The notes beneath the pieces are model-generated. The model worked only from the letters and a program-made list of their open reading frames with translations. It was not told where the DNA came from and ran no database searches. Shown here piece by piece: positions 28,058 through 36,582 of a stretch of 64,000 bases of DNA. Origin of the DNA: Saprospiraceae bacterium (lineage in GTDB: Bacteria > Bacteroidota > Bacteroidia > Chitinophagales > Saprospiraceae). The position numbers and the translations under genes were made by a program. Location: NCBI GenBank assembly GCA_020630775.1, contig JAHDIN010000010.1:1-64000 (forward strand). Reading direction: 5' to 3'. How positions within the stretch are numbered: position 1 is the stretch's first letter; every line of letters begins with the position of its first letter.

Positions 28058-29758
28058 TTAGGCATACTTCCTTCTTCGATAAACTCGATACAGTAAACCA
28101 AAAACCAATACAATCAACGAAGGAATCAATAAGTTTATCACCTGCCATTTAGTTTTATGATCAGTTAATTCAACTTGATCCAGTATGCGCATTTTCATGT
28201 TCTTTGATCTGGCCTCAATTAAACCATAATCATCAACTAGATACTCAATGGCATTGACGATAAAATCTCTGTTGCCGGCAAAAGTTTGATTCGTCCATTT
28301 ATTAAATCCTATTGGGCTGATTCTATTATTAGCAGCATCATAGAGGTTTTTAATGATATCAGAATCCGTAACTACGATTTGGCTGGTTCTATCGCTTTTG
28401 GGTTTAAACTCTAGATTCAATTGATCTAGTCCTTTTTGCATCTCTTCGGACACTCTGTTCTTAAAGTTAGATTCAAAAGTACCTTCAAGTAAAACAGCTA
28501 CAGGCAAATTCGATTTGTTATAAGCTTCGTTTTTTTGTTCAACTTTCAATACATCAAAACTCAAACGCATCGGATATACTTGACGTCGACTGTATTCAGA
28601 ACTTGTCAACAAAGGTGTGATGCTTACGTTTTCATTTCCAGGTAACAAATCAATTGAACTTGGAAAAGTTGCGCTGACCCGATCTATGTTTTTAGTAATA
28701 TTAGATTCTGGACTGCCTTGCAACAAGGGATGATACACCCAACCGAATAAACGTTCTTGCTCTTTACCTCCCTGTCTACCTACAACTTGAGGAATCTTTG
28801 TATTTTCTACATCTAAAACAAGATCAGGATTAATACGTAAGCCGTACTTAAAAAGCATTGGCTCTATACCCGTCTCTCGCTTTTTAGGCACATAGATTTT
28901 ATTGTAGTTAATACTGTCTAAGTTCACAAAAAATTGATCAACCAACCAAATAACCTTGCCACCATTCATGATGTATTGGTCTATCTTAAATTGATCTTTT
29001 AAACCAATAGCTGTTTTAGGTCCTGCGATTATGAGCACATCAATAAATGGATCAACCTGATAAGTTGAATCTAAGTTGATACGCACCACTTCTTTAGCAT
29101 AGCCTAACTCCATTTCTAACTTAGCCGTCTGAAAATCAGCTAATTCACCATGACCTTCTAAAAAAGCCACAATAGGTCTTTCTGTCCTATATACTTGCTG
29201 AATGGCGGATGCCAATTTATACTCCAACATGGACATAGATTCAGTAATAGCCGCATCTTCAGATTCATCTCTACCCTTGGGCTCTAATAGGTTTACAGGG
29301 ATTCTTCGTTTCCCATACTTCACTATCGCATAGGGATATATTTGTTTTTGAACCTGCTTGTCATTCTCAAAAATGAACAAAGTTTGTGGCAGTATGCCAT
29401 CTATTTGTAGATTACGTTTAACGGTATTAATCTCTTCAACAGAACCTTCATTCGGATCAATATATACGTAATCAATCGAGCTATTCAAATTATTAAACTG
29501 ATTCAGAACTTCTGTAGTTCTATCTTTTAAGTTTGTCAAACCCGCCGTCAAATTGCCTTCTAGTAAAACCTCAACAAATATGTTGTCATCCACATCTTCC
29601 AATAAAGCAACTGTCGACTTATCTAATGTAAAGCGCTTATCTTCAGTAAGATCTAAATAAGTATAAAATGTAGAACCTAACAGATTGACAAAAATCAGTA
29701 TCGCTGCAAACAAAATCGTTTGAATAAATCGCGTATATTTTCTTGACTTTCTGTTCAC
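28058..29758 (-). CDS. gldG: Gliding-motility ABC transporter auxiliary protein GldG
   Basis: A 566-residue protein anchored by an N-terminal membrane helix (residues about 11-30) and a C-terminal one (VINLLIPSLIVLVFGLLYRVYRRRKYA). The large extracytoplasmic part has the GldG/DUF4350-type layout: RFTLDKSTVALLEDVDDNIFVEVLLEGNL, IVAFLEGHGELA and GGKVIWLVDQF. With GldF and GldA it forms an ABC complex needed for gliding in Flavobacterium, though the transported material is unknown. It is the last gene of gldA-gldF-gldG and starts 49 bases after gldF. Confidence 0.93.
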   Translation of the reverse strand: MNRKSRKYTRFIQTILFAAILIFVNLLGSTFYTYLDLTEDKRFTLDKSTVALLEDVDDNIFVEVLLEGNLTAGLTNLKDRTTEVLNQFNNLNSSIDYVYIDPNEGSVEEINTVKRNLQIDGILPQTLFIFENDKQVQKQIYPYAIVKYGKRRIPVNLLEPKGRDESEDAAITESMSMLEYKLASAIQQVYRTERPIVAFLEGHGELADFQTAKLEMELGYAKEVVRINLDSTYQVDPFIDVLIIAGPKTAIGLKDQFKIDQYIMNGGKVIWLVDQFFVNLDSINYNKIYVPKKRETGIEPMLFKYGLRINPDLVLDVENTKIPQVVGRQGGKEQERLFGWVYHPLLQGSPESNITKNIDRVSATFPSSIDLLPGNENVSITPLLTSSEYSRRQVYPMRLSFDVLKVEQKNEAYNKSNLPVAVLLEGTFESNFKNRVSEEMQKGLDQLNLEFKPKSDRTSQIVVTDSDIIKNLYDAANNRISPIGFNKWTNQTFAGNRDFIVNAIEYLVDDYGLIEARSKNMKMRILDQVELTDHKTKWQVINLLIPSLIVLVFGLLYRVYRRRKYA

Positions 29759-29807
29759 TTATTTATGAATTATTATGTTCCACTTTAAAAGTTCTCATTA
29801 TCTTCAA

Positions 29808-30539
29808 TTACCATTTTCGCCTATCTAAACTGACGAAAGTGAGCCAAAGAAAAAATGTTATAGTAGAAACGAAATACAATACATCACGCGAATCTATGCG
29901 TCCTCTACTGATATTTTCATAATGCAAATTGATTCCAAAGCTTTTTACCAATGCATCTGATTTACCATAAAAAATGGGTAATGCGCTTAAAAAATCAAAG
30001 GCCCAATACACCACAAAGCATATAAATGCCGAAACAATAAAGGCGACTATTTGATTAGAGGTTAAACTTGAAATCCAAATGCCAATAGCTGTAAAAATAG
30101 CTGCTAAAAAAAATAAGCCAATATAAGATCCAATGACGCCTCCAGTATCTATATTCCCAACAGGCGAACCTAAGAAGTAGACACTGAAATAATATATAAG
30201 CGTTGGCAATAAGGCAAAACCAACCAAGGTAATCGCGGCAAAATACTTACCTAATATAATTTGCAAATCTGTCAATGGCTTTGTTGTTAATAGCTCTAAT
30301 GTCTTGAGTTGCTGTTCTTCTGCAAAAGCATTCATGGTAATTGCAGGGATGAGAAACAAAAAGACTAATGGAGCAATCGTAAACAACTGACCAATACTTG
30401 CATAATTATAATTAAGAATACTGGTCTCCGAGAAAACCCACAAAAACAAACCAGAAATCACCAAGAATATGATGATGGCCAAATAACCAGTTAGTGAACT
30501 AAAAAACTGATTCAACTCTTTGAAGTAGATACTTCTCAT
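29808..30539 (-). CDS. gldF: Gliding-motility ABC transporter permease GldF
   Basis: A 243-residue ABC-2-type permease with about six membrane helices: residues 15-40, 52-70, 94-120, 140-160, 170-195 and 215-235. The YFKELNQFFSSLTGYLAI start and the AFAEEQQLKTLELLTTKPLTDLQIILGKY cytoplasmic coupling segment are typical of GldF. It starts 1 base after gldA and pairs with GldA and GldG. The length is normal for the family. Confidence 0.93.
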   Translation of the reverse strand: MRSIYFKELNQFFSSLTGYLAIIIFLVISGLFLWVFSETSILNYNYASIGQLFTIAPLVFLFLIPAITMNAFAEEQQLKTLELLTTKPLTDLQIILGKYFAAITLVGFALLPTLIYYFSVYFLGSPVGNIDTGGVIGSYIGLFFLAAIFTAIGIWISSLTSNQIVAFIVSAFICFVVYWAFDFLSALPIFYGKSDALVKSFGINLHYENISRGRIDSRDVLYFVSTITFFLWLTFVSLDRRKW

Positions 30540-30540
30540 A

Positions 30541-31449
30541 CTAATTATTAGTTACGGATTTGAATACGTTTTCTAATGATTGTTGTGACGTGGATAAATT
30601 CAACAACTTATTATTATGGGCTACAGCTAAATCAAATATATCAGCTCTTATATCCTCATTGTTTTCTACATGTAACAAATATTTCGTGGAGCTAATGGCT
30701 TCTATATTAACGCCCTGACCGAGTCCTTGAAGAATAGTAGGATTAATAGAGTTTAAAAATTCCACTTGGATGCTTAAGCGTTCTGAGTAGCTACTTTCAA
30801 TTTTTGAAATCTCATCATCAGCCGCTACGTGACCGTTATTTAAAATGACAATTTTGTCACATATAGATTCTACCTCTTGAAGAATATGCGAAGAGAATAT
30901 AATGGTCTTTCCTTCTTTCAGGTTTAAAATCATCTTACGGATCTCTACCAACTGATTAGGATCTAACCCAGATATAGGTTCATCTAAAATGAGCACCTTA
31001 GGGTCATGAATTAAAGATTGTGCTATACCTACTCTTTGCTTATAGCCTTTAGATAATTGTGAAATGCGTTTATGTTGCTCTTTCCCTAATCCCACCATAT
31101 CTATAACATCAGCAATCTTACTTTTGATATTGGGTAATTTGTGCACACGGGCAATAAACTGCAGGTATTCTTTAATGTACATACTCCCATAAAGCGGGTT
31201 GTGCTCTGGAAGGTAACCGATCAACTTCTTGATGTCTTGCTCCTGCGTATTGACATCTAACCCACAGACAGTGGCCTGACCTTCGCTAGGGGGCATATAG
31301 CAAGTCAATATTTTCATGGTGGTGGTTTTACCTGCACCATTCGGGCCAACCAACCCAGTGATCTCCCCTTCTTTCGCCTCAAAGGAGATATTATCAATAG
31401 CCTTTTGACTACCGTATATTTTTGTTAAAGCATTGACTTGAATACTCAC
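30541..31449 (-). CDS. gldA: Gliding-motility ABC transporter ATPase GldA
   Basis: A 302-residue ABC ATPase with Walker A GPNGAGKTTT (residues 35-44), signature LSKGYKQR, Walker B VLILDEPISGLD and switch His (FSSHIL). A C-terminal domain of about 80 residues is typical of ABC-2 exporters. Adjacent gldF and gldG identify it as GldA. In Flavobacterium johnsoniae gldA lies apart from gldFG, but joined order is common elsewhere in the phylum. Its ATG overlaps the truB stop by 4 bases. Confidence 0.92.
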   Translation of the reverse strand: MSIQVNALTKIYGSQKAIDNISFEAKEGEITGLVGPNGAGKTTTMKILTCYMPPSEGQATVCGLDVNTQEQDIKKLIGYLPEHNPLYGSMYIKEYLQFIARVHKLPNIKSKIADVIDMVGLGKEQHKRISQLSKGYKQRVGIAQSLIHDPKVLILDEPISGLDPNQLVEIRKMILNLKEGKTIIFSSHILQEVESICDKIVILNNGHVAADDEISKIESSYSERLSIQVEFLNSINPTILQGLGQGVNIEAISSTKYLLHVENNEDIRADIFDLAVAHNNKLLNLSTSQQSLENVFKSVTNN

Positions 31450-32180
31450 TTAGATTCCCTGATTCTTTGACAAATATCTTCAATAGAGAACGCATTTTCT
31501 ACAGAAAAATTGGCTATTTGCGTTCTTCTAAGGCTATAAAGATACGCCAATGAATCCATCTTTTGACCTAAATCACGCGCAAAAGCTCGGATATAAGTGC
31601 CGGTACCGCATTCCAGATCAAAATCAACAAATGGTAACTTCAAATTGGAAAACGCAATTTCATTAAACACAACTGTTTTAACCTTGGGCTTAAATACTTG
31701 CCCTTGCCTAGCCATCTTATACATGGCTTTACCTTTTATTTTATTTGCAGAGAAAATGGGGATCTCTTGCAAGGATTCCCCAATAAATTGAGCTTTAGTA
31801 TCATCTAATAACGCTGATGTTATATGATCAATCGGAGCTTGGCCTTTTTCAGCGCCTTCCCTATCTAATGTATTGGTCGTGCAGCCAAATTTTATTGTCC
31901 CTGTATACCGCTTATCTCTGCGTTCAAATTCTGGAATGCGCTTCGTATACTTCCCTGTAAAAATCATCAACAAACCTGTAGCCATAGGATCAAGCGTCCC
32001 GTTATGCCCCACTTTGAATTTCTTTTGTTGATATCGATGTCGCAAAACACCCCTTATTTTATTAACCACATCAAAAGAAGTCCATTCTAAAGGCTTATCT
32101 ACCAAAAGAACGCAACCGTCCTTATAATCTATAGAGGAGGTTTCATCAGTTTTTGATATAATCTTTAATTCAGGAATCAA
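31446..32180 (-). CDS. truB: tRNA pseudouridine(55) synthase TruB
   Basis: A 244-residue enzyme that makes pseudouridine 55 in the T-loop of tRNAs. The catalytic Asp64 sits in the KVGHNGTLDPMATGLL motif. Other motifs are LLVDKPLEWTSFDVVNKIR at the start and ECGTGTYIRAFARDLG, followed by LYSLRRTQIANF. It is of short TruB type without a PUA domain, as in other Bacteroidota. It begins the truB-gldA-gldF-gldG run and lies downstream of uppP with a 317-base gap. Confidence 0.95.
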   Translation of the reverse strand: MIPELKIISKTDETSSIDYKDGCVLLVDKPLEWTSFDVVNKIRGVLRHRYQQKKFKVGHNGTLDPMATGLLMIFTGKYTKRIPEFERRDKRYTGTIKFGCTTNTLDREGAEKGQAPIDHITSALLDDTKAQFIGESLQEIPIFSANKIKGKAMYKMARQGQVFKPKVKTVVFNEIAFSNLKLPFVDFDLECGTGTYIRAFARDLGQKMDSLAYLYSLRRTQIANFSVENAFSIEDICQRIRESK

Positions 32181-32497
32181 TTATCCGTGAGGTTTTTTGT
32201 TATCATCATTGCTACAGAACAAGCAATCAAAATTGAAGTTATTAGGGTTAAAGTGAACCATAATTCTATCATTATGAGAGTCTATTTTGAGCTCTGAATA
32301 AATAATGTTGAATAATTTAAATTCCATTTGTTCATTTTTTTCAATCGCAAAAAAAACGAACCAAAAAATGCTTGAAAATCTGAAACGCTCCGCCAGATTT
32401 TCGGCCGCGCTCCGTTAATAGCATTTGCCGATTTATAATTTAAGCTAAAAGCATATTATCGAAATTCATTTCCATATTAATGCACCAAGACAAAACG
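32181..32497. other. Intergenic region with hairpin-rich block between uppP and truB
   Basis: No gene is seen. It holds an imperfect T-rich/A-rich inverted repeat (32327-32341 with 32349-32365) and a perfect 9-bp stem (GAAAATCTG 32374-32382, CAGATTTTC 32394-32402) with loop AAACGCTCCGC, then a GC-rich tract unlike its surroundings. These could end uppP transcription on the minus strand or be a dispersed intergenic element. Confidence 0.55.
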
Positions 32498-33295
32498 TTA
32501 TGCAAATTGCGCATACAACATTATCCCACCACCTACTACAAAACAATATACTGCAAAGTAAATAAGTTTCGATTTCTTGACAAAAGCAATCATCCAGGTA
32601 CAGGCTAACATACCTACAATAAAAGCTGATATAAAACCTACGGTAAGATATGTTGCAGAAGGCATATGGCCTTGAAAATCTCCAGATAATAAATCTTTAG
32701 CAATCTTGCCAAATATTAGAGGGATAACCATCAGGAAAGAAAACCGTGCGCTCTCGGACTTGTCAATGCCTAACAATAATGAAGTGGCTATTGTAGATCC
32801 AGATCTAGATATACCTGGCATAATAGCCACGGCCTGACTTAAGCCAATGATGAAAGCACTCATCAGAGAGAGCTTTTTATCTTGAACGCGCACTCTTTCA
32901 CAAATCCATAATAAGATACCCGTAACGATAAGCATGGCGCCAACCAAAAAGATCTTTCTATGAAAAAACACTTCTATAATATCATCAAAGAAAACGCCAA
33001 CCAAAGCTGCGGGAATCATGCTTATGACGATATAGAGAACGAATGGTCTACTAAATTTATCGGAAGCATTAAAGAAGCCTTTGATAATTTCGAATACATC
33101 TTTTCTGAAAATGACTAATGTCGCTAGAGCTGTCGCAAAATGCAAAAAGACGGTAGTTAACATACTTTGTTCAGCAAGACTATCATCATTGAGAATGTAT
33201 TTCATGATCTCAAGATGACCTGAACTGCTGACAGGAAGAAATTCTGTTAATCCTTGAACCACCCCCAAGATGAGGGCCTCCAAAAGTTCAGACAT
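32498..33295 (-). CDS. uppP: Undecaprenyl-diphosphate phosphatase UppP (BacA)
   Basis: A 265-residue integral membrane enzyme that recycles the undecaprenyl carrier for peptidoglycan and polysaccharide synthesis. The two catalytic motifs are present: GVVQGLTEFLPVSSSGHLEI near residues 12-31 and PGISRSGSTIATSLLLG near 156-172. Seven or eight membrane helices span the protein. It starts 5 bases after the DUF3098 gene and is part of ftsX-DUF3098-uppP, an order I have seen often in Bacteroidota. Confidence 0.96.
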   Translation of the reverse strand: MSELLEALILGVVQGLTEFLPVSSSGHLEIMKYILNDDSLAEQSMLTTVFLHFATALATLVIFRKDVFEIIKGFFNASDKFSRPFVLYIVISMIPAALVGVFFDDIIEVFFHRKIFLVGAMLIVTGILLWICERVRVQDKKLSLMSAFIIGLSQAVAIMPGISRSGSTIATSLLLGIDKSESARFSFLMVIPLIFGKIAKDLLSGDFQGHMPSATYLTVGFISAFIVGMLACTWMIAFVKKSKLIYFAVYCFVVGGGIMLYAQFA

Positions 33296-33300
33296 GCTGC

Positions 33301-33621
33301 TTATTTAAAAATGGCGTAGATTTCGATCGCTAAACCGGTAAGTATAACTACAGGTGCTAAAAGCGTTCTTCTTAGACCATAAATTTTTGACTCATCCCAA
33401 ACGTTGGGATCTTCATTAAAACCACCGATCATAAGAATCATACCTAAAGCGATAAGAAAAATACCGATCAACATCCATTTATAATTTTCTTTACCGAATG
33501 GAAGAGCTACTGCTGCTCTAGATGTTGATTTTACATTTTGGAGTGAAGGGCTTGCTTTTTTTACTGTTGTAGAAGTGCCTTTATTCTTTTTCGATACAAC
33601 AACTTTCTTTTTCTTAGCCAT
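33301..33621 (-). CDS. DUF3098 family small membrane protein
   Basis: A 106-residue protein with a basic Lys/Ser/Thr-rich N-terminus (residues 1-38), then ALPFGKENYKWMLIGIFLIALG (first membrane helix), a short EDPNVWDESKIYGLRRTLLAP loop and a second helix to the C-terminus. This is the DUF3098 pattern. No function is known, but location between ftsX and uppP points to cell-envelope assembly or division. It overlaps ftsX by 8 bases. Confidence 0.9.
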   Translation of the reverse strand: MAKKKKVVVSKKNKGTSTTVKKASPSLQNVKSTSRAAVALPFGKENYKWMLIGIFLIALGMILMIGGFNEDPNVWDESKIYGLRRTLLAPVVILTGLAIEIYAIFK

Positions 33622-34387
33622 TTTCTGCCGTTTTAAGTGCGCTAATTTTTGAGGATATTGTCCACAAGATTGTAAAACTAATTAAAGCCAAACTGCCTAA
33701 AGCAATCATTAAAGCTTTTAATACGCCAAATTGAAGGATTTGAGTGCCAAATATCAATTTAATTAGATAAATAAGGGCTATTGCTAGAAAAACAGCGATT
33801 ATCCATGACTTAAACGATAGTTGAAAACCTTTGGAAAAGTATTCAGATTTTAATTTTCCTCTGTCTTTACCTCCCGCCAATAGCTTCAATAAATTATTTC
33901 TATTTCTATCAAAATCCATACTTAGACCTATAAAAACAATGAGCATTGTAATCGCAATAAATAAATAAGCCAAAGGTTGGAATACGATATTCATGGACCT
34001 CATGGAACCTGCTTTAGATCCATAGTTTACAATCTTCGCTGATTTGATGTTTGTTTCATCGGCTAGTGTAGTTAAATAATCATTAATCTGTTGTAAATCA
34101 AACTCGGATAAATCATTCAGAATGTAATGATCGCTCAATGGGTTATTTCGTTGGAGCTTCTTTCTTAATCCTTCATCTACTTCTAGTGTCATAAGGGCAT
34201 CTTCAGCGGTAACATAACGACTGACTGTAAATTTTACTATTGAATCATTGGTCAAACGATCTTCTAATTTGAGTCGTTCTTCTTCCTCAAGACCCTTGTC
34301 AAGTTCAATTAATACTTGTCTAAATTCTTTAGGTGAACTATCATAGTTTATACCACCCATCGCCAAAGACAGGAAATAGAACATCAA
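33614..34387 (-). CDS. ftsX: Cell-division ABC permease-like protein FtsX
   Basis: FtsX works with FtsE to control peptidoglycan hydrolases at the septum. The 257 residues from TTG 34387 show the extracytoplasmic loop (VSRYVTAEDALMTLEVDEGL, then NPLSDHYILNDL) and three membrane helices in the C-terminal half. The family has four helices. The first would be HVFLITILGHLLMFYFLSLAMG, which begins upstream of this start in the same frame. The frame is open only back to TAA 34447 and has no ATG, GTG or TTG before 34387. The true start may be CTG 34411, ATT 34444 or lost by a frameshift. Neighbours DUF3098 and uppP support the call. Confidence 0.85.
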   Translation of the reverse strand: MMFYFLSLAMGGINYDSSPKEFRQVLIELDKGLEEEERLKLEDRLTNDSIVKFTVSRYVTAEDALMTLEVDEGLRKKLQRNNPLSDHYILNDLSEFDLQQINDYLTTLADETNIKSAKIVNYGSKAGSMRSMNIVFQPLAYLFIAITMLIVFIGLSMDFDRNRNNLLKLLAGGKDRGKLKSEYFSKGFQLSFKSWIIAVFLAIALIYLIKLIFGTQILQFGVLKALMIALGSLALISFTILWTISSKISALKTAENG

Positions 34388-34473
34388 TAAATGACCTAAT
34401 ATTGTGATCAGAAAAACGTGGTTATAGTTGATGGTATTCTTAATTTAGCTCACATAATAGAAAAAACAAATGT

Positions 34474-35061
34474 ATGGACATTTATATTAAAGATTTTTAT
34501 ATATCAATAATCTTTTTGAGTGTTTGTACACTTTTATCGGGACAAGTGACCTTAGACAACAGTTCTATGGAAGGCACACCTGCCGATGCAACCATGCCTT
34601 CAGGGTGGTTTTCTGCTGCAGAAGGCACCACGCCAGATATCTTACCCGGGTATTGGGGCGTATATAATGAACCCTTCGATGGCGAAACATACATAGGTAT
34701 TATAACCAGACAAGATGGATCATTTGAAAGCATAAGTCAAAGATTAAACGATAAATTAATCAAAGACGCTTGCTATAATATGTCCATTCACTTGGCTCAT
34801 TCTGATAATTACACAGGCTATAATCAACCTATCCATCTTCGAGTTTGGCTGGGCAGCAAGAAAAATGAGCGGGCACAATTGATCTTCAAATCGCCAAAGA
34901 TTACACATCTGGATTGGAAAAACTACGATATAGAATTCAATCCTAATGATGACATGTACTATATCATTATAGAAGCACATATTAGCGACAATCACATTCC
35001 TCACAAAGGCAATATTTTGATTGATAAAATATCGCCAATCTTAAGATGCAATAGAGTTTAA
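34474..35061 (+). CDS. Hypothetical secreted jelly-roll-like protein
   Basis: A 195-residue protein with a signal peptide (cleavage near LLSGQ). The mature part has the pattern NSSMEG...MPSGWFSAAEGTTPDILPGYWGVY, GETYIGIITR, LRVWLG and a final NILIDKISPILRC. This resembles beta-sandwich, carbohydrate-binding-like domains often found in OmpA-type or T9SS proteins of Bacteroidota; here it occurs alone with no sorting domain. It is followed after one base by a GDPD-family phosphodiesterase, so the two are surely co-transcribed. Confidence 0.75.
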   Translation: MDIYIKDFYISIIFLSVCTLLSGQVTLDNSSMEGTPADATMPSGWFSAAEGTTPDILPGYWGVYNEPFDGETYIGIITRQDGSFESISQRLNDKLIKDACYNMSIHLAHSDNYTGYNQPIHLRVWLGSKKNERAQLIFKSPKITHLDWKNYDIEFNPNDDMYYIIIEAHISDNHIPHKGNILIDKISPILRCNRV

Positions 35062-35062
35062 A

Positions 35063-35869
35063 ATGGATATTCAAGGACATAGAGGCTGTAGAGGTCTATT
35101 ACCAGAAAATACAATTCCCGCCTTTCTAAAAGCTATTGAATTGGGCGTCAATACCTTGGAGTGTGATGTCGTTGTTTCTAAAGATGAAAAAGTTATTCTC
35201 TCACACGAACCCTTTTTCTCGCATCACATTGCCACAGGTCCTAATGGTGAGGTGATAACAAAAGAAAATGAGATTAATCATAATGTTTATGCATTGACTT
35301 ATGATGAAATCAAATCCTATGATGTCGGGCTTAAGCACTATCCCCGATTTGACAAACAGGAGAAAATTGCTATTCATAAACCTTCGCTAGAAGATGTAGT
35401 CCGTGCGGTCGATGAGGTTGATGATAAAATGCTGTTTAATATAGAGATTAAACGCCGACCAGAATGGGATAAGACCCACCATCCAGTGTATACCCAATTC
35501 GCTGACATCGTCATCAATCGGATAAAAGATTTAGGCATATTAGATCGTACAACAGTGCAATGTTTCGATATACCCACATTGCAATACATCAGAAAGACAT
35601 ATGCAGATGTACCACTTGTCTACCTAATAGATAATCTTTTTAGCCCTAGCGAAAACATAGAAAGACTGGGCTTTATCCCTGAAATTTACAGTCCTAATTT
35701 CTTGTTGGTTAATCCGACGACCATTGACTACTGCAAGGCCAACAAGATGCGTTTAATACCTTGGACGGTAAATGAGTTGGTTATTATGGAAAGACTTATA
35801 GAATTGAAGGTAGACGGCATTATTACGGATTATCCTGACATACTCATTGATTTAGTTCGAAAGTCATAG
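35063..35869 (+). CDS. Glycerophosphodiester phosphodiesterase family protein
   Basis: A 268-residue TIM-barrel phosphodiesterase. Key residues are HRGCRGLLPENT (first His/Arg and Glu-Asn), LECDVVVSKD (metal Glu/Asp), LSHEPF (second His), FNIEIK (Glu-x-Lys) and IPWTVNE plus DGIITDYPD near the C-terminus. It hydrolyses glycerophosphodiesters to glycerol-3-phosphate and an alcohol. No signal peptide is seen, so it is probably cytoplasmic. It pairs with the secreted protein one base upstream. Confidence 0.92.
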   Translation: MDIQGHRGCRGLLPENTIPAFLKAIELGVNTLECDVVVSKDEKVILSHEPFFSHHIATGPNGEVITKENEINHNVYALTYDEIKSYDVGLKHYPRFDKQEKIAIHKPSLEDVVRAVDEVDDKMLFNIEIKRRPEWDKTHHPVYTQFADIVINRIKDLGILDRTTVQCFDIPTLQYIRKTYADVPLVYLIDNLFSPSENIERLGFIPEIYSPNFLLVNPTTIDYCKANKMRLIPWTVNELVIMERLIELKVDGIITDYPDILIDLVRKS

Positions 35870-35931
35870 AATTCAGCCTGATTCAGAGGCTATTATTAGC
35901 AACTCACGTATATTCGCGTTAAAAGGAAATT

Positions 35932-36570
35932 ATGAGGATATTGGCTTCAATAGCAGCACTTTTAGGTATTATTTACTTCAATGCCTGCACAAGTGATAAA
36001 GCTATTTCTAAAGAGCAGTTGGAAATCTATTCTATAGTCTTAAATAAAGATTCTGTAGCCGTCGGTAATTTAACATATAAAGACATCAAATATTTTGATG
36101 AAGACAATCACTTGGTTAAGCAAGAGTTCTTTGATAAAAAGAACAAACTTAAGGGGACAGAATATATCGATAGATCAAAAACTGAGCGACATTCAGAATA
36201 TTACGATGTGGATTCCAATCTATTAAGCTATTACAATCTCGTATACAAGTCGGATACCTTAAGACTGAAGACTGCTTATGATGGACAATCAAATCAATTA
36301 TTGCGTACAGAGCTTTATCTCTACGATGAAAATGGCAATCGAACTGAAAAACAAATCGTAGACGAAAACAACAAACTTGATCGGGTCTATAAATTCACTT
36401 ACGACGAGTTTGGAAATGAAACAGGATTTTCAGGCTTTGATGAGGAAGGCCAATTATTCCTAATAGAAACTTATAAGATCACGAAGCAAGATGATCAAAA
36501 TAGATGGACGGAAAGATGGAGTTATAGAGAAAAGGTCCCTTTCACTTTTGCAACTAGAAAACTTAATTAA
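35932..36570 (+). CDS. Lipoprotein with YD/toxin-like strand repeats
   Basis: A 212-residue protein with signal and lipobox (YFNAC, Cys19). The mature part repeats a strand-turn unit such as YFDEDNHLVKQEFFD, YDVDSNLLSYYN, YDENGNRTEKQIVDENN and YDEFGNETGFSGFDEEG, like the YD or MORN-type repeats of surface proteins. The function is unknown. It ends 12 bases before leuS and could be co-transcribed with it. Confidence 0.75.
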   Translation: MRILASIAALLGIIYFNACTSDKAISKEQLEIYSIVLNKDSVAVGNLTYKDIKYFDEDNHLVKQEFFDKKNKLKGTEYIDRSKTERHSEYYDVDSNLLSYYNLVYKSDTLRLKTAYDGQSNQLLRTELYLYDENGNRTEKQIVDENNKLDRVYKFTYDEFGNETGFSGFDEEGQLFLIETYKITKQDDQNRWTERWSYREKVPFTFATRKLN

Positions 36571-36582
36571 TATCCAAAGAAT

